Notes: a model not told the origin generated them from the sequence alone. Positions 47,102 to 56,932 are shown, counted from the first letter of the stretch. The stretch is DNA of 64,000 nucleotides from Yoonia sp. BS5-3 (GCF_038069655.2 NZ_CP150951.2:2010001-2074000); one strand, 5' to 3'. A program made the numbers and translations.

Positions 47102-48628
47102 ATGAACGCACCCAACATTACATTCTCCGACGATCAGGCCGAGGCCTGGGACAGCGTTGCGCTCGCGATGCGTCAATCAGGTGTCGATCTTGACGACAGT
47201 CTGCTGCAACCGCCGCAGGCCGATAGCACGTCTGTGTTGGCCGTGATTGGCAAAGCTGGATCCGGCAAGACGATGCTTCTTGCTAAGCTCTATGAGGCGT
47301 TGGAAGAGGCGGGCGTTGACGTTATTTCGGGTGATTGGGAAGGCAAGAAACGCAAGGACCGGCGCACCTTGGCCATTTTGGCGCCTACCAATAAAGCCGC
47401 CAGTGTCTTGCGTAATCGCGGCGTGCCTGCCACGACCATTCACCGCATTCTTTATACGCCGGTTTATGATCCCGAATACGAAAAGGTTGCTGAATGGCTT
47501 GCCGGGCAGGGGGAGCGCCCTGAAATTGAAGGCCTGACTGAAATCGCGCTTGATCGCGCGTTTTCTTCTTACCAGGCAAATAAATCCGTTCCGGCGGCGC
47601 TGGCTGCCGCTGGGCTGCGCGGGTCTGATTTCATTACAGGTTGGAAACGTCGGGAAGAGCCTTTGGATATCGGGTTCGTCGATGAAAGCTCGATGCTTGA
47701 TGAAAAGCAGTTCTCGGACCTGCAAGAGATTTTCCCGACGCTTCTTCTATTTGGTGATCCGGCGCAATTGCCTCCTGTACAAAGTTCTGGCGGCATGGTG
47801 TTTGAAACGCTGCCAGAAAAACGTGTTCTGACCTTGAACCGTATCCATAGACAAGATGCCGGTAATCCGATCCTTGATCTGGCGCATGCTTTGGCCGATC
47901 CGCAGCTTGATTTTCGCAGCTTTGAACAGATGGTCGAAGAGGCTGCGAAGACGGATGAACGTGTCGTGCTGGCGCAGCGTGTTGAGGCTGATCTGATGGC
48001 CCGATCACCCTGTTTGGTCTGGCGCAATGCGACCCGCATCCGTTTGATCCATGCGTTTCGGGCGGCCTTTAATGCCCCCGCGGATGAGCTGCTTGCAGGT
48101 GAGCCCCTGATTTGCGACGGTATCGAATTGCCACTGAAACATCGCAAAAGACGACTTGATCTTGAGGCGAAGGGCCTGATTAAGGGCGCGCAGGTTATCT
48201 ATCTGGGGCCGGGAAAGCGCCCCGGGTTTTCCAAACTGCATGTCATGGGTGCCGAGGACCCGCGCGTCGGCGTTGCCAGCATTGTCAAAATCGAACAGGG
48301 CGGCGAAGAAGAACCATTTATCCCTTTTGCTGCCAGCATGGGCGCCACTTTTCTGCATGGTGCAGCCGTCACAATACATAAAGCGCAAGGGTCGCAATGG
48401 GACACGGTGCAGGTTTTTGCACCGGATATTTACGCCGCGTCGCGCATGGGACGCGTAGAGGCGGGCCAACCATTGTGGAAGCGACTGGCCTATGTGGCGA
48501 TCACGCGGGCAGAGACGCAATTGCGCTGGGTGGTGCGCAACCGCCTTGGCCGTCCTGAAGGTGTTCTGCGCATTGATGATCTTGCTGTGCCCCAAGCCCC
48601 GCTTGAGCTAAAAAGCGAGGAAGGCTAA
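47102..48628 (+). CDS. RecD/Pif1-like ATP-dependent DNA helicase
   Basis: 508-residue superfamily 1B helicase. Walker A VIGKAGSGKTMLLAKL, motif Ia LAPTNKAASVLRNRG, Walker B GFVDESSML, motif III LFGDPAQLPPV, motif IV-V LNRIHRQDAGNP, and the C-terminal UvrD-like motif AVTIHKAQGSQWDTV ending YVAITRAETQLRWV. No nuclease domain is seen. Stands alone, 59 bp after luxI. Substrate or partner unknown. Confidence 0.88.
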   Translation: MNAPNITFSDDQAEAWDSVALAMRQSGVDLDDSLLQPPQADSTSVLAVIGKAGSGKTMLLAKLYEALEEAGVDVISGDWEGKKRKDRRTLAILAPTNKAASVLRNRGVPATTIHRILYTPVYDPEYEKVAEWLAGQGERPEIEGLTEIALDRAFSSYQANKSVPAALAAAGLRGSDFITGWKRREEPLDIGFVDESSMLDEKQFSDLQEIFPTLLLFGDPAQLPPVQSSGGMVFETLPEKRVLTLNRIHRQDAGNPILDLAHALADPQLDFRSFEQMVEEAAKTDERVVLAQRVEADLMARSPCLVWRNATRIRLIHAFRAAFNAPADELLAGEPLICDGIELPLKHRKRRLDLEAKGLIKGAQVIYLGPGKRPGFSKLHVMGAEDPRVGVASIVKIEQGGEEEPFIPFAASMGATFLHGAAVTIHKAQGSQWDTVQVFAPDIYAASRMGRVEAGQPLWKRLAYVAITRAETQLRWVVRNRLGRPEGVLRIDDLAVPQAPLELKSEEG

Positions 48629-48634
48629 GCCCGC

Positions 48635-49384
48635 TTAGCGGCGTAGCATTGTGAATGCCGCAGAAGCGCCCCAACCTGCTGCGATTGCAATGGCCAGCGA
48701 CATCAGCCCGTAGAGAAACGCGTTTTCATGGGCCAGATTGTACAGCCAGCGTTCGAGCCCAACTTTTTGAACCGGAATTGTCGTCAGATATTCATCGATC
48801 ACCCGCCCATTGCGGGTTAGGAAAATCCGCGCTTCGTATTCACCCTCGGTCAGATTGGCAGGCAGAGTGATCGCTGTACGAAAAAGCGTTTCGTCCTCAA
48901 GGTCTACCTTGCCTTCCAGGACTTGGTACAGCTCTTCTCCGGCGCGGATACGGATCAACGCTTGCGTGAAAGCAGGGCTATCATTGACCCCAGCCCCGAC
49001 AGAACGAATGGCGCGTGGGATTGTGATGCGATATCGCAGGTCCTCAACATCGCGCAGAACGTCGCCTATTGGGGCATTTGTGGCAACTGCATAAAATGAA
49101 GGAGCTGAGTCAACCTCGACCTCATCGCTATTTACCCAGATCCCCAGCCGCCTGTCTTTACGCCGCACGGTGACAGGCAGATCAGGGCCAGCGACTGTCA
49201 CGATGACGCCAAGTTCGCTTTTGTCGGGGATCGGGGCTTCGCGCTTGATTGCGCCGAATAGCAGGATTTCGGACCCTTCGAATGTGGCGGTGATCGCCAC
49301 TTGGTCCCGGCTGAGGCCAAGTACAATTTCTTCGGCCTTTGCGGGGGCAGCCAGGGACAGCATTAGGATGAGCAGGCGGAGCAT
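48635..49384 (-). CDS. TIGR02186-family periplasmic protein
   Basis: 249 residues with a signal peptide (to about 17, AKA), a long periplasmic beta-rich part and a C-terminal membrane helix (about 221-243). TIGR02186 proteins are conserved alphaproteobacterial proteins usually found next to a TauE-type exporter, as here (1-bp overlap). Partner and function are unknown; it may be an accessory subunit of the exporter. Confidence 0.8.
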   Translation of the reverse strand: MLRLLILMLSLAAPAKAEEIVLGLSRDQVAITATFEGSEILLFGAIKREAPIPDKSELGVIVTVAGPDLPVTVRRKDRRLGIWVNSDEVEVDSAPSFYAVATNAPIGDVLRDVEDLRYRITIPRAIRSVGAGVNDSPAFTQALIRIRAGEELYQVLEGKVDLEDETLFRTAITLPANLTEGEYEARIFLTRNGRVIDEYLTTIPVQKVGLERWLYNLAHENAFLYGLMSLAIAIAAGWGASAAFTMLRR

Positions 49385-50304
49385 CAGTGACCTCCTGCGC
49401 CAAGCGAATACAGCTCGGCTGGCTGCACCAGAAGATCAAAGGCCAGTTTGCCGCAGACGGCGAGCACCATAATGGCCAACAGAATACGCAGCTGCTCAGC
49501 CTTCATCTTGACCCCGATCCGGGTGCCAATTTGTGCGCCAATAACACCGCCAACCAGCAGCAAGACAGCGAGCACTACGTCAACAGTGTAGTTCGTGGTC
49601 GCATGCAGCATCGTGGTAAATGCAGTCACAAAGATGATTTGGAACAGCGAGGTTCCGACCACCACTTTCGTGGGCATGCCCAACAGGTAGATCATGGCGG
49701 GCACCATGATAAAGCCCCCCCCGACACCCATGATTGCAGCAAGAACACCAACCAAAACCCCAACCAAAAGCGGCGGGATGACCGAGATATAAAGCCCCGA
49801 TACCCGAAACTTCATCTTGAAGGGCAGGTTATGTACCCAATTATGTTTACGGCGCGTTGGCATCGGTGCGCCGCCTGCTTTGCTGGCTTTGCGGATCGCT
49901 TTAAGGCTTTCGATGAACATCAGCGTGCCGATCATGCCCAGAAAGACGACATAGCACAGCTGTACCAACAGCTCGACCTGACCCAGCGACTTCAGGTAGT
50001 TAAACAGCATGATCCCAAGGCCTGATCCGATTAGGCCCCCGATCAGCAGCACCGTTCCCATTTTCAGATCGACGGTCTTTCGTTTGAGATGCGCAAGAAC
50101 GCCGGAAAAGGATGAGGCGACGATCTGGTTTGCTTCGGTCGCTACGGCCACAGCCGGTGGAATGCCGATAAAGAACAAAAGCGGTGTCATCAGAAAGCCG
50201 CCGCCGACACCAAACATGCCAGATAAGACGCCCACAATCCCGCCAAGCCCGAGTAACAGGAAAGCGTTCACCGAAACCTCGGCGATGGGAAGATAAATCT
50301 GCAT
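49384..50304 (-). CDS. TauE/SafE (TSUP) family anion exporter
   Basis: 306 residues with about eight membrane helices and the TSUP duplication: GGIVGVLSGMFGVGGGFLMTP in the first half and GVLAAIMGVGGGFIMVPAMIY in the second. Family members move sulfite, sulfonates or related anions out of the cell. Its stop overlaps the TIGR02186 start, so the two form a pair. Confidence 0.9.
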   Translation of the reverse strand: MQIYLPIAEVSVNAFLLLGLGGIVGVLSGMFGVGGGFLMTPLLFFIGIPPAVAVATEANQIVASSFSGVLAHLKRKTVDLKMGTVLLIGGLIGSGLGIMLFNYLKSLGQVELLVQLCYVVFLGMIGTLMFIESLKAIRKASKAGGAPMPTRRKHNWVHNLPFKMKFRVSGLYISVIPPLLVGVLVGVLAAIMGVGGGFIMVPAMIYLLGMPTKVVVGTSLFQIIFVTAFTTMLHATTNYTVDVVLAVLLLVGGVIGAQIGTRIGVKMKAEQLRILLAIMVLAVCGKLAFDLLVQPAELYSLGAGGH

Positions 50305-50439
50305 GAACTATTCCGGGCGCTTGTGCCCCTGCGCGACACCAAAACGATTTCGGTGCCGCCTGTCAAATGCTGTGGCGCAGTTTATGCTGCAATTGCAGCA
50401 TTTCCGTCACGTGGAGCTATCGGTGCGAAGGATCTGGAC

Positions 50440-51246
50440 CTATGCGCGGGCCTTCAAAAAGCTGCGTAGAACAGTTTCCAGCTTGGCGGCGCCGATGGGT
50501 GCCATGGCTTTGGTATGTTCGTGACTGATTGATTCATCGCTCATGCCGGCGGCCATGTTCGTGATGGTCGATATCGCCGCCGCCTTCAGCCCCAGAAACC
50601 GCGCCAGGATCACTTCGGGCACGGTTGACATGCCCACAGCGTCTGCCCCAAGCATGGCAATGGCCTTGATTTCGGCCGGGGTTTCGAAGGACGGGCCCGA
50701 GTACCAGGCATAGACGCCCTCGGCCATTTCTGTGTCAGAGCCCTCTGCCGCGGCCCGCAATGCCTGCTGCAGCGCTGGATCATAGGCGTCGGTCATAGGT
50801 ACAAACCGCGCATCTGTCGGCTCGCCGATCAAAGGGTTCAGCCCGGAAAAGTTGATGTGGTCGGTCAGGCACATGATCGAACCGGTCGGCATATCGGGCC
50901 GCATCGATCCGGCGGCGTTCGTTGCGATCATTGTATCCGCGCCCAGTTCTTTGAGCACTTCCAAGGGCAGCCGCATCACATCCGCTTTGCCACTTTCGTA
51001 GTAATGCGCACGCCCGCCGAAGACCGCAACCCGGACCCCTTCCAGATCGCCAATCACAAGATTAGGGTTGTGCCCCGAGACACCCGCATGGGGAAATCCG
51101 GGTAGGTCGCTGTAGGGGATGCTGACCCCATCAACGGTGTTGGCGATATGCCCAAGGCCTGACCCCAGGATCAGACCGATACTGACCGGGGCGTCCCCTG
51201 CGGTGGCTCTGATTTGGGTGGCGAGGGCTTTAGCGTTCTTTGACAT
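50440..51246 (-). CDS. Purine nucleoside phosphorylase (trimeric type)
   Basis: Splits inosine or guanosine with phosphate into base and ribose-1-phosphate. 268 residues: phosphate site GLILGSGLGHIAN, FGGRAHYYESG, the substrate-site GPSFETPAEIK and GADAVGMSTVPEVILARF, and TNMAAGM, whose Asn is typical of guanine/hypoxanthine-specific trimeric enzymes. The frame opens 17 codons further up; ATG 51246 is the family start. It overlaps the upstream permease by 17 bp, linking uptake to salvage. Confidence 0.9.
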   Translation of the reverse strand: MSKNAKALATQIRATAGDAPVSIGLILGSGLGHIANTVDGVSIPYSDLPGFPHAGVSGHNPNLVIGDLEGVRVAVFGGRAHYYESGKADVMRLPLEVLKELGADTMIATNAAGSMRPDMPTGSIMCLTDHINFSGLNPLIGEPTDARFVPMTDAYDPALQQALRAAAEGSDTEMAEGVYAWYSGPSFETPAEIKAIAMLGADAVGMSTVPEVILARFLGLKAAAISTITNMAAGMSDESISHEHTKAMAPIGAAKLETVLRSFLKARA

Positions 51247-52198
51247 ACGGGTCGCCTCCGGCACGTGGGGGGATGGCCTTGCCGACAAAGCCCGCAAGAA
51301 TGACGACCGTCAGGATATAGGGCAGTACGTCAAGCAGTTGTCCGTTCACTTGGAAGCTGAGCACTCTTTCGATGACGTCAGGCCGCAGCGACATCGCCTG
51401 CAAGAAGCCGAAGAGCAGGCAGGCATAAAGCGCGTACCAAGGCCGCCATTTCGCAAAGATCAGGGCGGCCAGGGCGATAAACCCACGTCCGGCGCTCATG
51501 TCTTTGACAAAACCGGCTTGCAACGCTGTGGCCAAGTAGGCCCCGGCAATACCGCATAGGATGCCGCAGATGCCCACTGCCGCGTAACGCAGCCAGATAA
51601 CCGATACACCTGCAGTATCAACTGCCGCAGGGTTTTCACCCACGGCGCGCAGGCGCAGACCAAAGCGGGTCCGGTATAACACCCACCACGTCAGGGGCAC
51701 CATCAAGAGTGCCACATAGACCAAGGCAGTGTGACCGGAAATAAGTTCATAATAGATCGGCCCAATGATGGGCACATTTTGCAAGGTTTCCGCAAAAGGC
51801 AGTGTGATCGGATTAAAACGTGCCCCGCCAGATAATTGTGGAGTCCGTCCACCTTGGGAAAACCAGCTTTGTGCGATGACCACGGTTAAACCGGCGGCAA
51901 GGAAATTGATCGCAACACCGGAGATCAATTGATTTCCGCGAAAGGTGATTGAGGCAAGGCCGTGGATGACCGAGAGGCTCATCGAGGCACAGATGCCCGC
52001 CAAAAGTCCTAGCCAGACACTGCCTGATACAGCGGCTATTGCCGCTGACAAAAACGCTGCTGCGAGCATTTTCCCTTCCAACCCGATATCAAAAATACCG
52101 GCCCGCTCGGAATACAGGCCTGCAAGACAGGCCAGCAAAAGCGGGGTTGCCAGACGCAACGTGGCGTCCAGCATTTGTAGAAGGGTCGCAAAGTCCAT
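51230..52198 (-). CDS. Nucleoside ABC transporter permease (second)
   Basis: 322 residues with eight to ten membrane helices, of the BMP-linked (YufQ/BmpE-type) permease class: SERAGIFDIGLEGKMLAAAFLSA near the N-terminus and TRFGLRLRAVGENPAAVDTAGV in the cytoplasmic loop. It pairs with the permease at 52627. Overlap with the phosphorylase gene suggests the cargo is purine nucleosides. Confidence 0.9.
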   Translation of the reverse strand: MDFATLLQMLDATLRLATPLLLACLAGLYSERAGIFDIGLEGKMLAAAFLSAAIAAVSGSVWLGLLAGICASMSLSVIHGLASITFRGNQLISGVAINFLAAGLTVVIAQSWFSQGGRTPQLSGGARFNPITLPFAETLQNVPIIGPIYYELISGHTALVYVALLMVPLTWWVLYRTRFGLRLRAVGENPAAVDTAGVSVIWLRYAAVGICGILCGIAGAYLATALQAGFVKDMSAGRGFIALAALIFAKWRPWYALYACLLFGFLQAMSLRPDVIERVLSFQVNGQLLDVLPYILTVVILAGFVGKAIPPRAGGDPYVKER

Positions 52199-52624
52199 TT
52201 AGGCTGCTTTCTCCATCAGGAAGGGGAAGAGGGCGAAGAAGCGGTCAGCCACTTCCGGATTGCTGCGCAGGGCATCTTCGGCCTCGGCCTGGGTGATGTC
52301 GTTTGCCTGCGGTTTGTCGCGCCGCATGAAAAACTGCAGCCCCAGCATGGCGTCGAAACGCTCGTCCGTGATGAACGGATCATGCGGGATGCGGCGCATC
52401 ACGGCTTCATTTGGCCGAAAGACGTTGGCCCGGTTCTTGACCGCCAGAAGCGCGATCAGATGCGGGGGCACGTCGTTGCCGGGGATGTTTTCGATCACCA
52501 TGTGAATCCATTGATGGAATTCCTCCATTGTGATCATGCCAAGTGCCAGACAGCTGAGCACAAAGCCCAGATCTGCACCGGTGTCGTCTTCGACACCTAT
52601 TTTGAGTGGTCCTGTCATTTTCAT
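52199..52624 (-). CDS. Conserved-looking protein between the permease genes, unrecognised
   Basis: 141 residues, soluble and acidic, with no signal peptide. MITMEEFHQWIHMVIENIPG, HLIALLAVKNRANVFRP, and a helical C-terminus. GAGGAGAG lies 7-9 bases before the ATG. No domain is recognised. It abuts the second permease and is 2 bp from the first, so it is made within the transporter operon. A regulatory or accessory role is only inferred from position. Confidence 0.6.
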   Translation of the reverse strand: MKMTGPLKIGVEDDTGADLGFVLSCLALGMITMEEFHQWIHMVIENIPGNDVPPHLIALLAVKNRANVFRPNEAVMRRIPHDPFITDERFDAMLGLQFFMRRDKPQANDITQAEAEDALRSNPEVADRFFALFPFLMEKAA

Positions 52625-52626
52625 TA

Positions 52627-53712
52627 TTATGCTCTCCTCATGCTCAGGAATAACCGCTGCAGCGGCATGCGCACCATATTGTCCAGTGCGCCCGTAAAGA
52701 GGATCACCAATGCCTGTATTACGATGATCAACTCACGGGGTATCGACGTCCATAGGGCGAGTTCTGCGCCGCCTTGATATAGAAAGCCGAAAAGAAGGGC
52801 CGCCACCAATACCCCGAAAGGATGGTTGCGCCCCATCAGTGCGACGGCGATGCCAATAAAGCCCGCCCCCTCCACTGCGTTCAGGACCAGCCGTTCGGCC
52901 TCGCCCTGTACGTTGTTGATGGCCATCATGCCGGCGAGTGCGCCTGAGATAAGCATGGAAACCATAATGATCTTGGTCGGGCTGATGCCCGCGTATTTTG
53001 CGGCCGATTCGGATTGTCCGAAGGACCGGATTTCATAGCCCAGCCGCGTCCGCCAGATCAGCGCCCAGACAAGGACGCAGGCCGCGATGGCCACAAAGAA
53101 GGTCACATTCGCCGGGGCACCGCGAAACAGCGGTGTTTCACCGAAGCTGAACATGTCTTGGAAAGACGGCAGTTGCGTCGCTTCTGGGAATTTGGGTGTT
53201 GCGGGCTCCATCCCTGGGGCTTTCAAAGCGCCGATCAGCAGATAGTTCAGCAAAGCTGCCGCGATAAAGTTGAACATGATCGTTGTGATCACGATGTGGC
53301 TGCCGCGTTTTGCTTGCAGGAATGCTGGGATTGCAGCCCAGGCCGCGCCAAAGATTGCGGCCATCACGGATGCGCCCAAGAGTGCGAGCGTCCAATGGGG
53401 CCACGGGATGTATAGACAGGCTAAGGCAACGCCAAGCCCGCCAAGGACGGCTTGCCCCTCACCGCCGATGTTGAACAGGCGCGCATGAAAGGCAATCGAC
53501 ACAGCCAAGCCAGTGAAAATGAAGTTTGTTGCGTAATAGAGCGTGTAGCCCCAGCCGTAGGTGGACCCAAGCGCGCCTTCGATCATCAATTGCAGTGCGG
53601 CCAACGGGCTTTCGCCAATTGCCAAGATCACAAGCGCAGACAGCACAGCCGCAAGCAGGATCGAGATCAGTGGGATCAAGATCACGTCAGCCCATTTTGG
53701 CATCGCGTCCAT
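52627..53712 (-). CDS. Nucleoside ABC transporter permease (first)
   Basis: 361 residues with eight to ten membrane helices, of the YufP/BmpD-type: AVSIAFHARLFNIGGEGQAVLGGLGVA and TRLGYEIRSFGQSESAAKYAGI, the loop that meets the ATPase. Start ATG overlaps the ATPase stop by 1 bp. Confidence 0.9.
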   Translation of the reverse strand: MDAMPKWADVILIPLISILLAAVLSALVILAIGESPLAALQLMIEGALGSTYGWGYTLYYATNFIFTGLAVSIAFHARLFNIGGEGQAVLGGLGVALACLYIPWPHWTLALLGASVMAAIFGAAWAAIPAFLQAKRGSHIVITTIMFNFIAAALLNYLLIGALKAPGMEPATPKFPEATQLPSFQDMFSFGETPLFRGAPANVTFFVAIAACVLVWALIWRTRLGYEIRSFGQSESAAKYAGISPTKIIMVSMLISGALAGMMAINNVQGEAERLVLNAVEGAGFIGIAVALMGRNHPFGVLVAALLFGFLYQGGAELALWTSIPRELIIVIQALVILFTGALDNMVRMPLQRLFLSMRRA

Positions 53713-55250
53713 TACGCTGGTTCTCCGCTCATACCTGCCATGAGAAGGCCCAGTTCTTTTTCGTCCGTTTCTTGAGGCATGCGTTCGCCCATCATTTTTC
53801 CGTCGAACATAACGGCGATGCGATCTGAGAGCGACAAAATTTCCTCTAACTCTACGGAAACTAACAAAATAGCTTTGCCCTGATCCCTAAGTGCAACAAT
53901 CTGCTGGTGGATGAATTCGATGGCACCGATGTCTACGCCTCGTGTGGGTTGCCCGATCAGCAGTAAATCAGGGTTGCGCTCAATCTCGCGGGCGAGCACG
54001 ACTTTTTGTTGATTTCCGCCGGAAAAGTTCTTGGCTGCCAGCTTTGGGTCAGGGGGCCGCACGTCGAAACGGGCCATCTTTTCTTCGGTATCCTGCCGGA
54101 TTGCTGCATGATCCATAAACAGTTTTGAGCGTTGATAGCGCGCGTCATGGTGATAGCCGAAAGCGGTGTTTTCCCAGGCCTGAAAGTCCATGATCAGCCC
54201 CTCGCGCTGCCGATCCTCGGGTACATGGCTGATCCCGCGCGCGCGGCGGCTTTGCCCGTCAGATTTCGCACCCGTGAGGTCAATTTCCTCGCCATTGACC
54301 ATAATTGTCCCGGTGGCGGCGCCATAGCCGCCCAAGACCTCAAGCAATTCCGATTGGCCGTTGCCCGCAACCCCAGCGATCCCGAGGATTTCACCAGCAT
54401 GCACATCGAAACTGACACCTTTGACCCGGTGAACGCCTTTGTCATCGGTCACATTCAGGTCTTTGACTTCAAGAATCTTATGCCCGACCTGCGCAGGTGC
54501 TTTATCAACCCGCAACAGAACCTTGCGGCCTACCATCAGTTCGGCCAGCTCAGGCGGGCTTGTGTCGACGGTCTTGACGGTTGCGGTCATCTCGCCCCGC
54601 CGCATCACGCTGACCGTGTCGGTGATGTCCATGATTTCACGCAGTTTATGCGTGATTAGGATGATCGTCTTACCTTCGCGTTTCAGGTTTTCGAGGATGC
54701 GAAACAGGTGGTCGGCCTCGGCAGGGGTCAGAACCCCGGTGGGTTCGTCCAGAATGAGGATGTCGGCCTTGCGGTAGAGCGCTTTCAGGATTTCGACACG
54801 CTGTTGCATCCCGACGCCGACCTCTTCGATCAAGGCGTCAGGGTCGACGTTCAGTTCATATTCTTCAGCGAGACTTTTCAGCTCGCGGCGGGCGCGGGTC
54901 AGTGACGGACGCAGTAGTCCGCTATCTTCGGCACCCAAAACGATGTTTTCGAGGACAGTGAAGTTTTCAACCAGCTTAAAGTGCTGGAACACCATGCCGA
55001 TGCCCGCAGCAATCGCTGCTTGGCTGTCAGGAATTGCAGTTTTGCGACCTGAGATGAAGATTTCCCCGGCATCTGCTTTGTAAAAACCATACAAAATCGA
55101 CATCAGCGTCGATTTGCCCGCTCCGTTCTCACCAATAATCCCGTGGATTGTGCCGGGCATCACGCGGATCGAAATATCCTTGTTTGCCTGGACTGGTCCG
55201 AATGCCTTGGAAATGCCTTTTAGCTCAATAGCGGGGGCTATGTCGGTCAT
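53712..55250 (-). CDS. Nucleoside ABC transporter ATP-binding protein (tandem)
   Basis: 512 residues, two ABC domains in one chain. First: Walker A GENGAGKST, Walker B DILILDEPTGVLTP. Second: a degenerate Walker A (GVAGNGQSELLE), signature NFSGGNQQKVVLAREI. This asymmetric layout is that of RbsA/YufO-type ATPases serving BMP-dependent nucleoside importers. ATG 55250 is chosen over an ATG 24 bases upstream. Confidence 0.92.
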   Translation of the reverse strand: MTDIAPAIELKGISKAFGPVQANKDISIRVMPGTIHGIIGENGAGKSTLMSILYGFYKADAGEIFISGRKTAIPDSQAAIAAGIGMVFQHFKLVENFTVLENIVLGAEDSGLLRPSLTRARRELKSLAEEYELNVDPDALIEEVGVGMQQRVEILKALYRKADILILDEPTGVLTPAEADHLFRILENLKREGKTIILITHKLREIMDITDTVSVMRRGEMTATVKTVDTSPPELAELMVGRKVLLRVDKAPAQVGHKILEVKDLNVTDDKGVHRVKGVSFDVHAGEILGIAGVAGNGQSELLEVLGGYGAATGTIMVNGEEIDLTGAKSDGQSRRARGISHVPEDRQREGLIMDFQAWENTAFGYHHDARYQRSKLFMDHAAIRQDTEEKMARFDVRPPDPKLAAKNFSGGNQQKVVLAREIERNPDLLLIGQPTRGVDIGAIEFIHQQIVALRDQGKAILLVSVELEEILSLSDRIAVMFDGKMMGERMPQETDEKELGLLMAGMSGEPA

Positions 55251-55272
55251 TGCGATATGCGCTCCTGAATGC

Positions 55273-55303
55273 AAAAGGCCGCGCGGAAAACATCTGCGCG
55301 GCC
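55273..55303 (-). terminator. Intra-operon hairpin after the binding-protein gene
   Basis: GGCCGCGC and GCGCGGCC pair over an 11-nt loop, and on the minus strand TTTT follows. It lies between the binding protein (upstream) and the ATPase, so it may terminate part of the transcripts, keeping more binding protein than transporter. This is a common layout for ABC importers. Confidence 0.7.
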
Positions 55304-55330
55304 TCTGTTTTTGTGGCCTATCTGGCGGTC

Positions 55331-56326
55331 TTAGAAGTCAAGCGCCGGGCAGGTTTCGTCGCTTGAATAGTCATGTACGACCAGCGATCCGTCCGCCATT
55401 TGCGCCGCTGCTGCATCAACTGCGGCTTTCATTTCATCAGATACCAGTTCCGCGTTGAACTCATCCAGCGCATAGCCAACGCCTTCATTTGCAACGCCCA
55501 TCACGTTAAAGCCTGTTTCCAGGTCGACGCCTTGTGACATGGCCTCATAAACCGCGTTATCGACGCGCTTCATCATAGATGTCAGAACCTCACCGGGGTG
55601 CAGGTAGTTTTGGTTTGCATCAACGCCGATGGACAGGATGTCTTCGTCAGCGGCCGTTTGCAGAACACCAACGCCGGTACCACCGGCAGCAGCAAAGACA
55701 ACGTCGGAACCCTGGCTGATTTGCGCCAGTGTCAGCTCAGAGCCTTTTACCGGATCGTTCCAAGCAGCAGGCGTCGTGCCGGTCATGTTGGAAATGACAG
55801 TTGCATCTGCATTCACCGCCTTGACGCCCTGGGCATAACCGCAGGCAAATTTGCGGATCAGCGGGATATCCATGCCGCCGACGAAAGACACGGTGTCTGT
55901 CTCGGATGCCATCGCTGCCATCATGCCAACAAGGTAAGAACCTTCATGCTCATTGAACACAACAGAGCGGACGTTTGGCGCATCGACAACCATGTCGATG
56001 ATCGCAAATTTTGTGTCTGGATAGTCAGCTGCGACCTCGGACAAGGGTGTTGCCCAGGAAAAGCCTGCCATCACAATCGGATTGGCGCCTGATTCAGCAA
56101 AGCGGCGGATCGCCTGCTCACGCTGTGCATCGGATTGGATTTCAACCTCGGCATAAGAACCGCCTGTTTCTGCCGCCCAACGCTCGGCACCGTTATAGGC
56201 GCTTTCGTTGAAAGACTTGTCAAACTTGCCGCCAAGATCGAACAAGATGGCAGGGTCGGCAGAGGCCGCACCGGCTGTCAGTGCCACTGCGGCGGATGCA
56301 CCAAGAAATTTTTGAATAAGGGTCAT
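55331..56326 (-). CDS. BMP-family nucleoside-binding lipoprotein-like protein
   Basis: Periplasmic substrate-binding protein (PnrA/BMP family), 331 residues. A signal peptide (about 1-23, AASA) is followed by AILFDLGGKFDKSFNESAYNG, the family's opening. Later FAAAGGTGVGVLQTA and SIGVDANQNYLHPGEVLTSM line the nucleoside pocket. The lipobox Cys of classic PnrA is absent, so it should be soluble in the periplasm. GGGAGA precedes ATG 56326. It heads the operon. Confidence 0.9.
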   Translation of the reverse strand: MTLIQKFLGASAAVALTAGAASADPAILFDLGGKFDKSFNESAYNGAERWAAETGGSYAEVEIQSDAQREQAIRRFAESGANPIVMAGFSWATPLSEVAADYPDTKFAIIDMVVDAPNVRSVVFNEHEGSYLVGMMAAMASETDTVSFVGGMDIPLIRKFACGYAQGVKAVNADATVISNMTGTTPAAWNDPVKGSELTLAQISQGSDVVFAAAGGTGVGVLQTAADEDILSIGVDANQNYLHPGEVLTSMMKRVDNAVYEAMSQGVDLETGFNVMGVANEGVGYALDEFNAELVSDEMKAAVDAAAAQMADGSLVVHDYSSDETCPALDF

Positions 56327-56512
56327 ATTTGTCTCCCAAGTCGTTACAAGAAGGGGTTCGCGCAAAACACGCCCCTCAGTTTAAAGCCGAGCCGATCTTT
56401 GTCGGGTCATCGTAAGATAAGGCCTTGCCTTGCTGGGAAGATCAACAGGTTTTTGGTGCTTAGGGCCAGAGTTGCGGCCATATTTGCGACTTATCTGCCG
56501 CCTGACGCCGCG

Positions 56513-56932
56513 TTATCTTGCGCCAATGTCCTTGCTCAGGACACAAGCACCGATAGGTGCCCCATCTTTAGGCAGATAATATCCGGGCCGATACCCAACC
56601 TGCCCATAGCCCGCCCCTGAATAGAGGGCCAAGGCGGCTGCATTGTTTTCGGCGACTTCCAAAAACATCCGTGTTGCGCCAGCGTTTACGCAGTCTGCTT
56701 CAGCATCAGCCAAAGCATCACGGGCAAGCCCCTTTCGGCGAAAGGCGGGATCTGTTGCAAGCGTAAGTATCTCGGCCTCATCTGCGATCACCCTTGTCAG
56801 GACTATGCAGTGCGTATCCCCATGCAATTGCACCCCCTTTTGCCCCAAAAGCGCGCTGAACTCAGTCTCGGTCCATGCGCGGGTCTCGCGAAAGGCCTTG
56901 CTGTGCAGTTGCGCAAGCGCCGCCGGTGTCAT
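56513..56932 (-). CDS. rimI: GNAT acetyltransferase, RimI type
   Basis: 139 residues, a GNAT fold with the acetyl-CoA loop FRRKGLARDALADAE and the C-terminal EVAENNAAALALYSGAGYGQVG. It is next to tsaB with a 4-bp overlap, the usual place for RimI, which acetylates the N-terminal Ala of ribosomal protein S18. Short for the family, but nothing essential looks missing. Confidence 0.85.
   Translation of the reverse strand: MTPAALAQLHSKAFRETRAWTETEFSALLGQKGVQLHGDTHCIVLTRVIADEAEILTLATDPAFRRKGLARDALADAEADCVNAGATRMFLEVAENNAAALALYSGAGYGQVGYRPGYYLPKDGAPIGACVLSKDIGAR

Noticed and set aside
53281..53295. TTGTGATCACGAT inside the permease gene
   Set aside because: It lies within coding sequence, is imperfect, and no promoter function is suggested.
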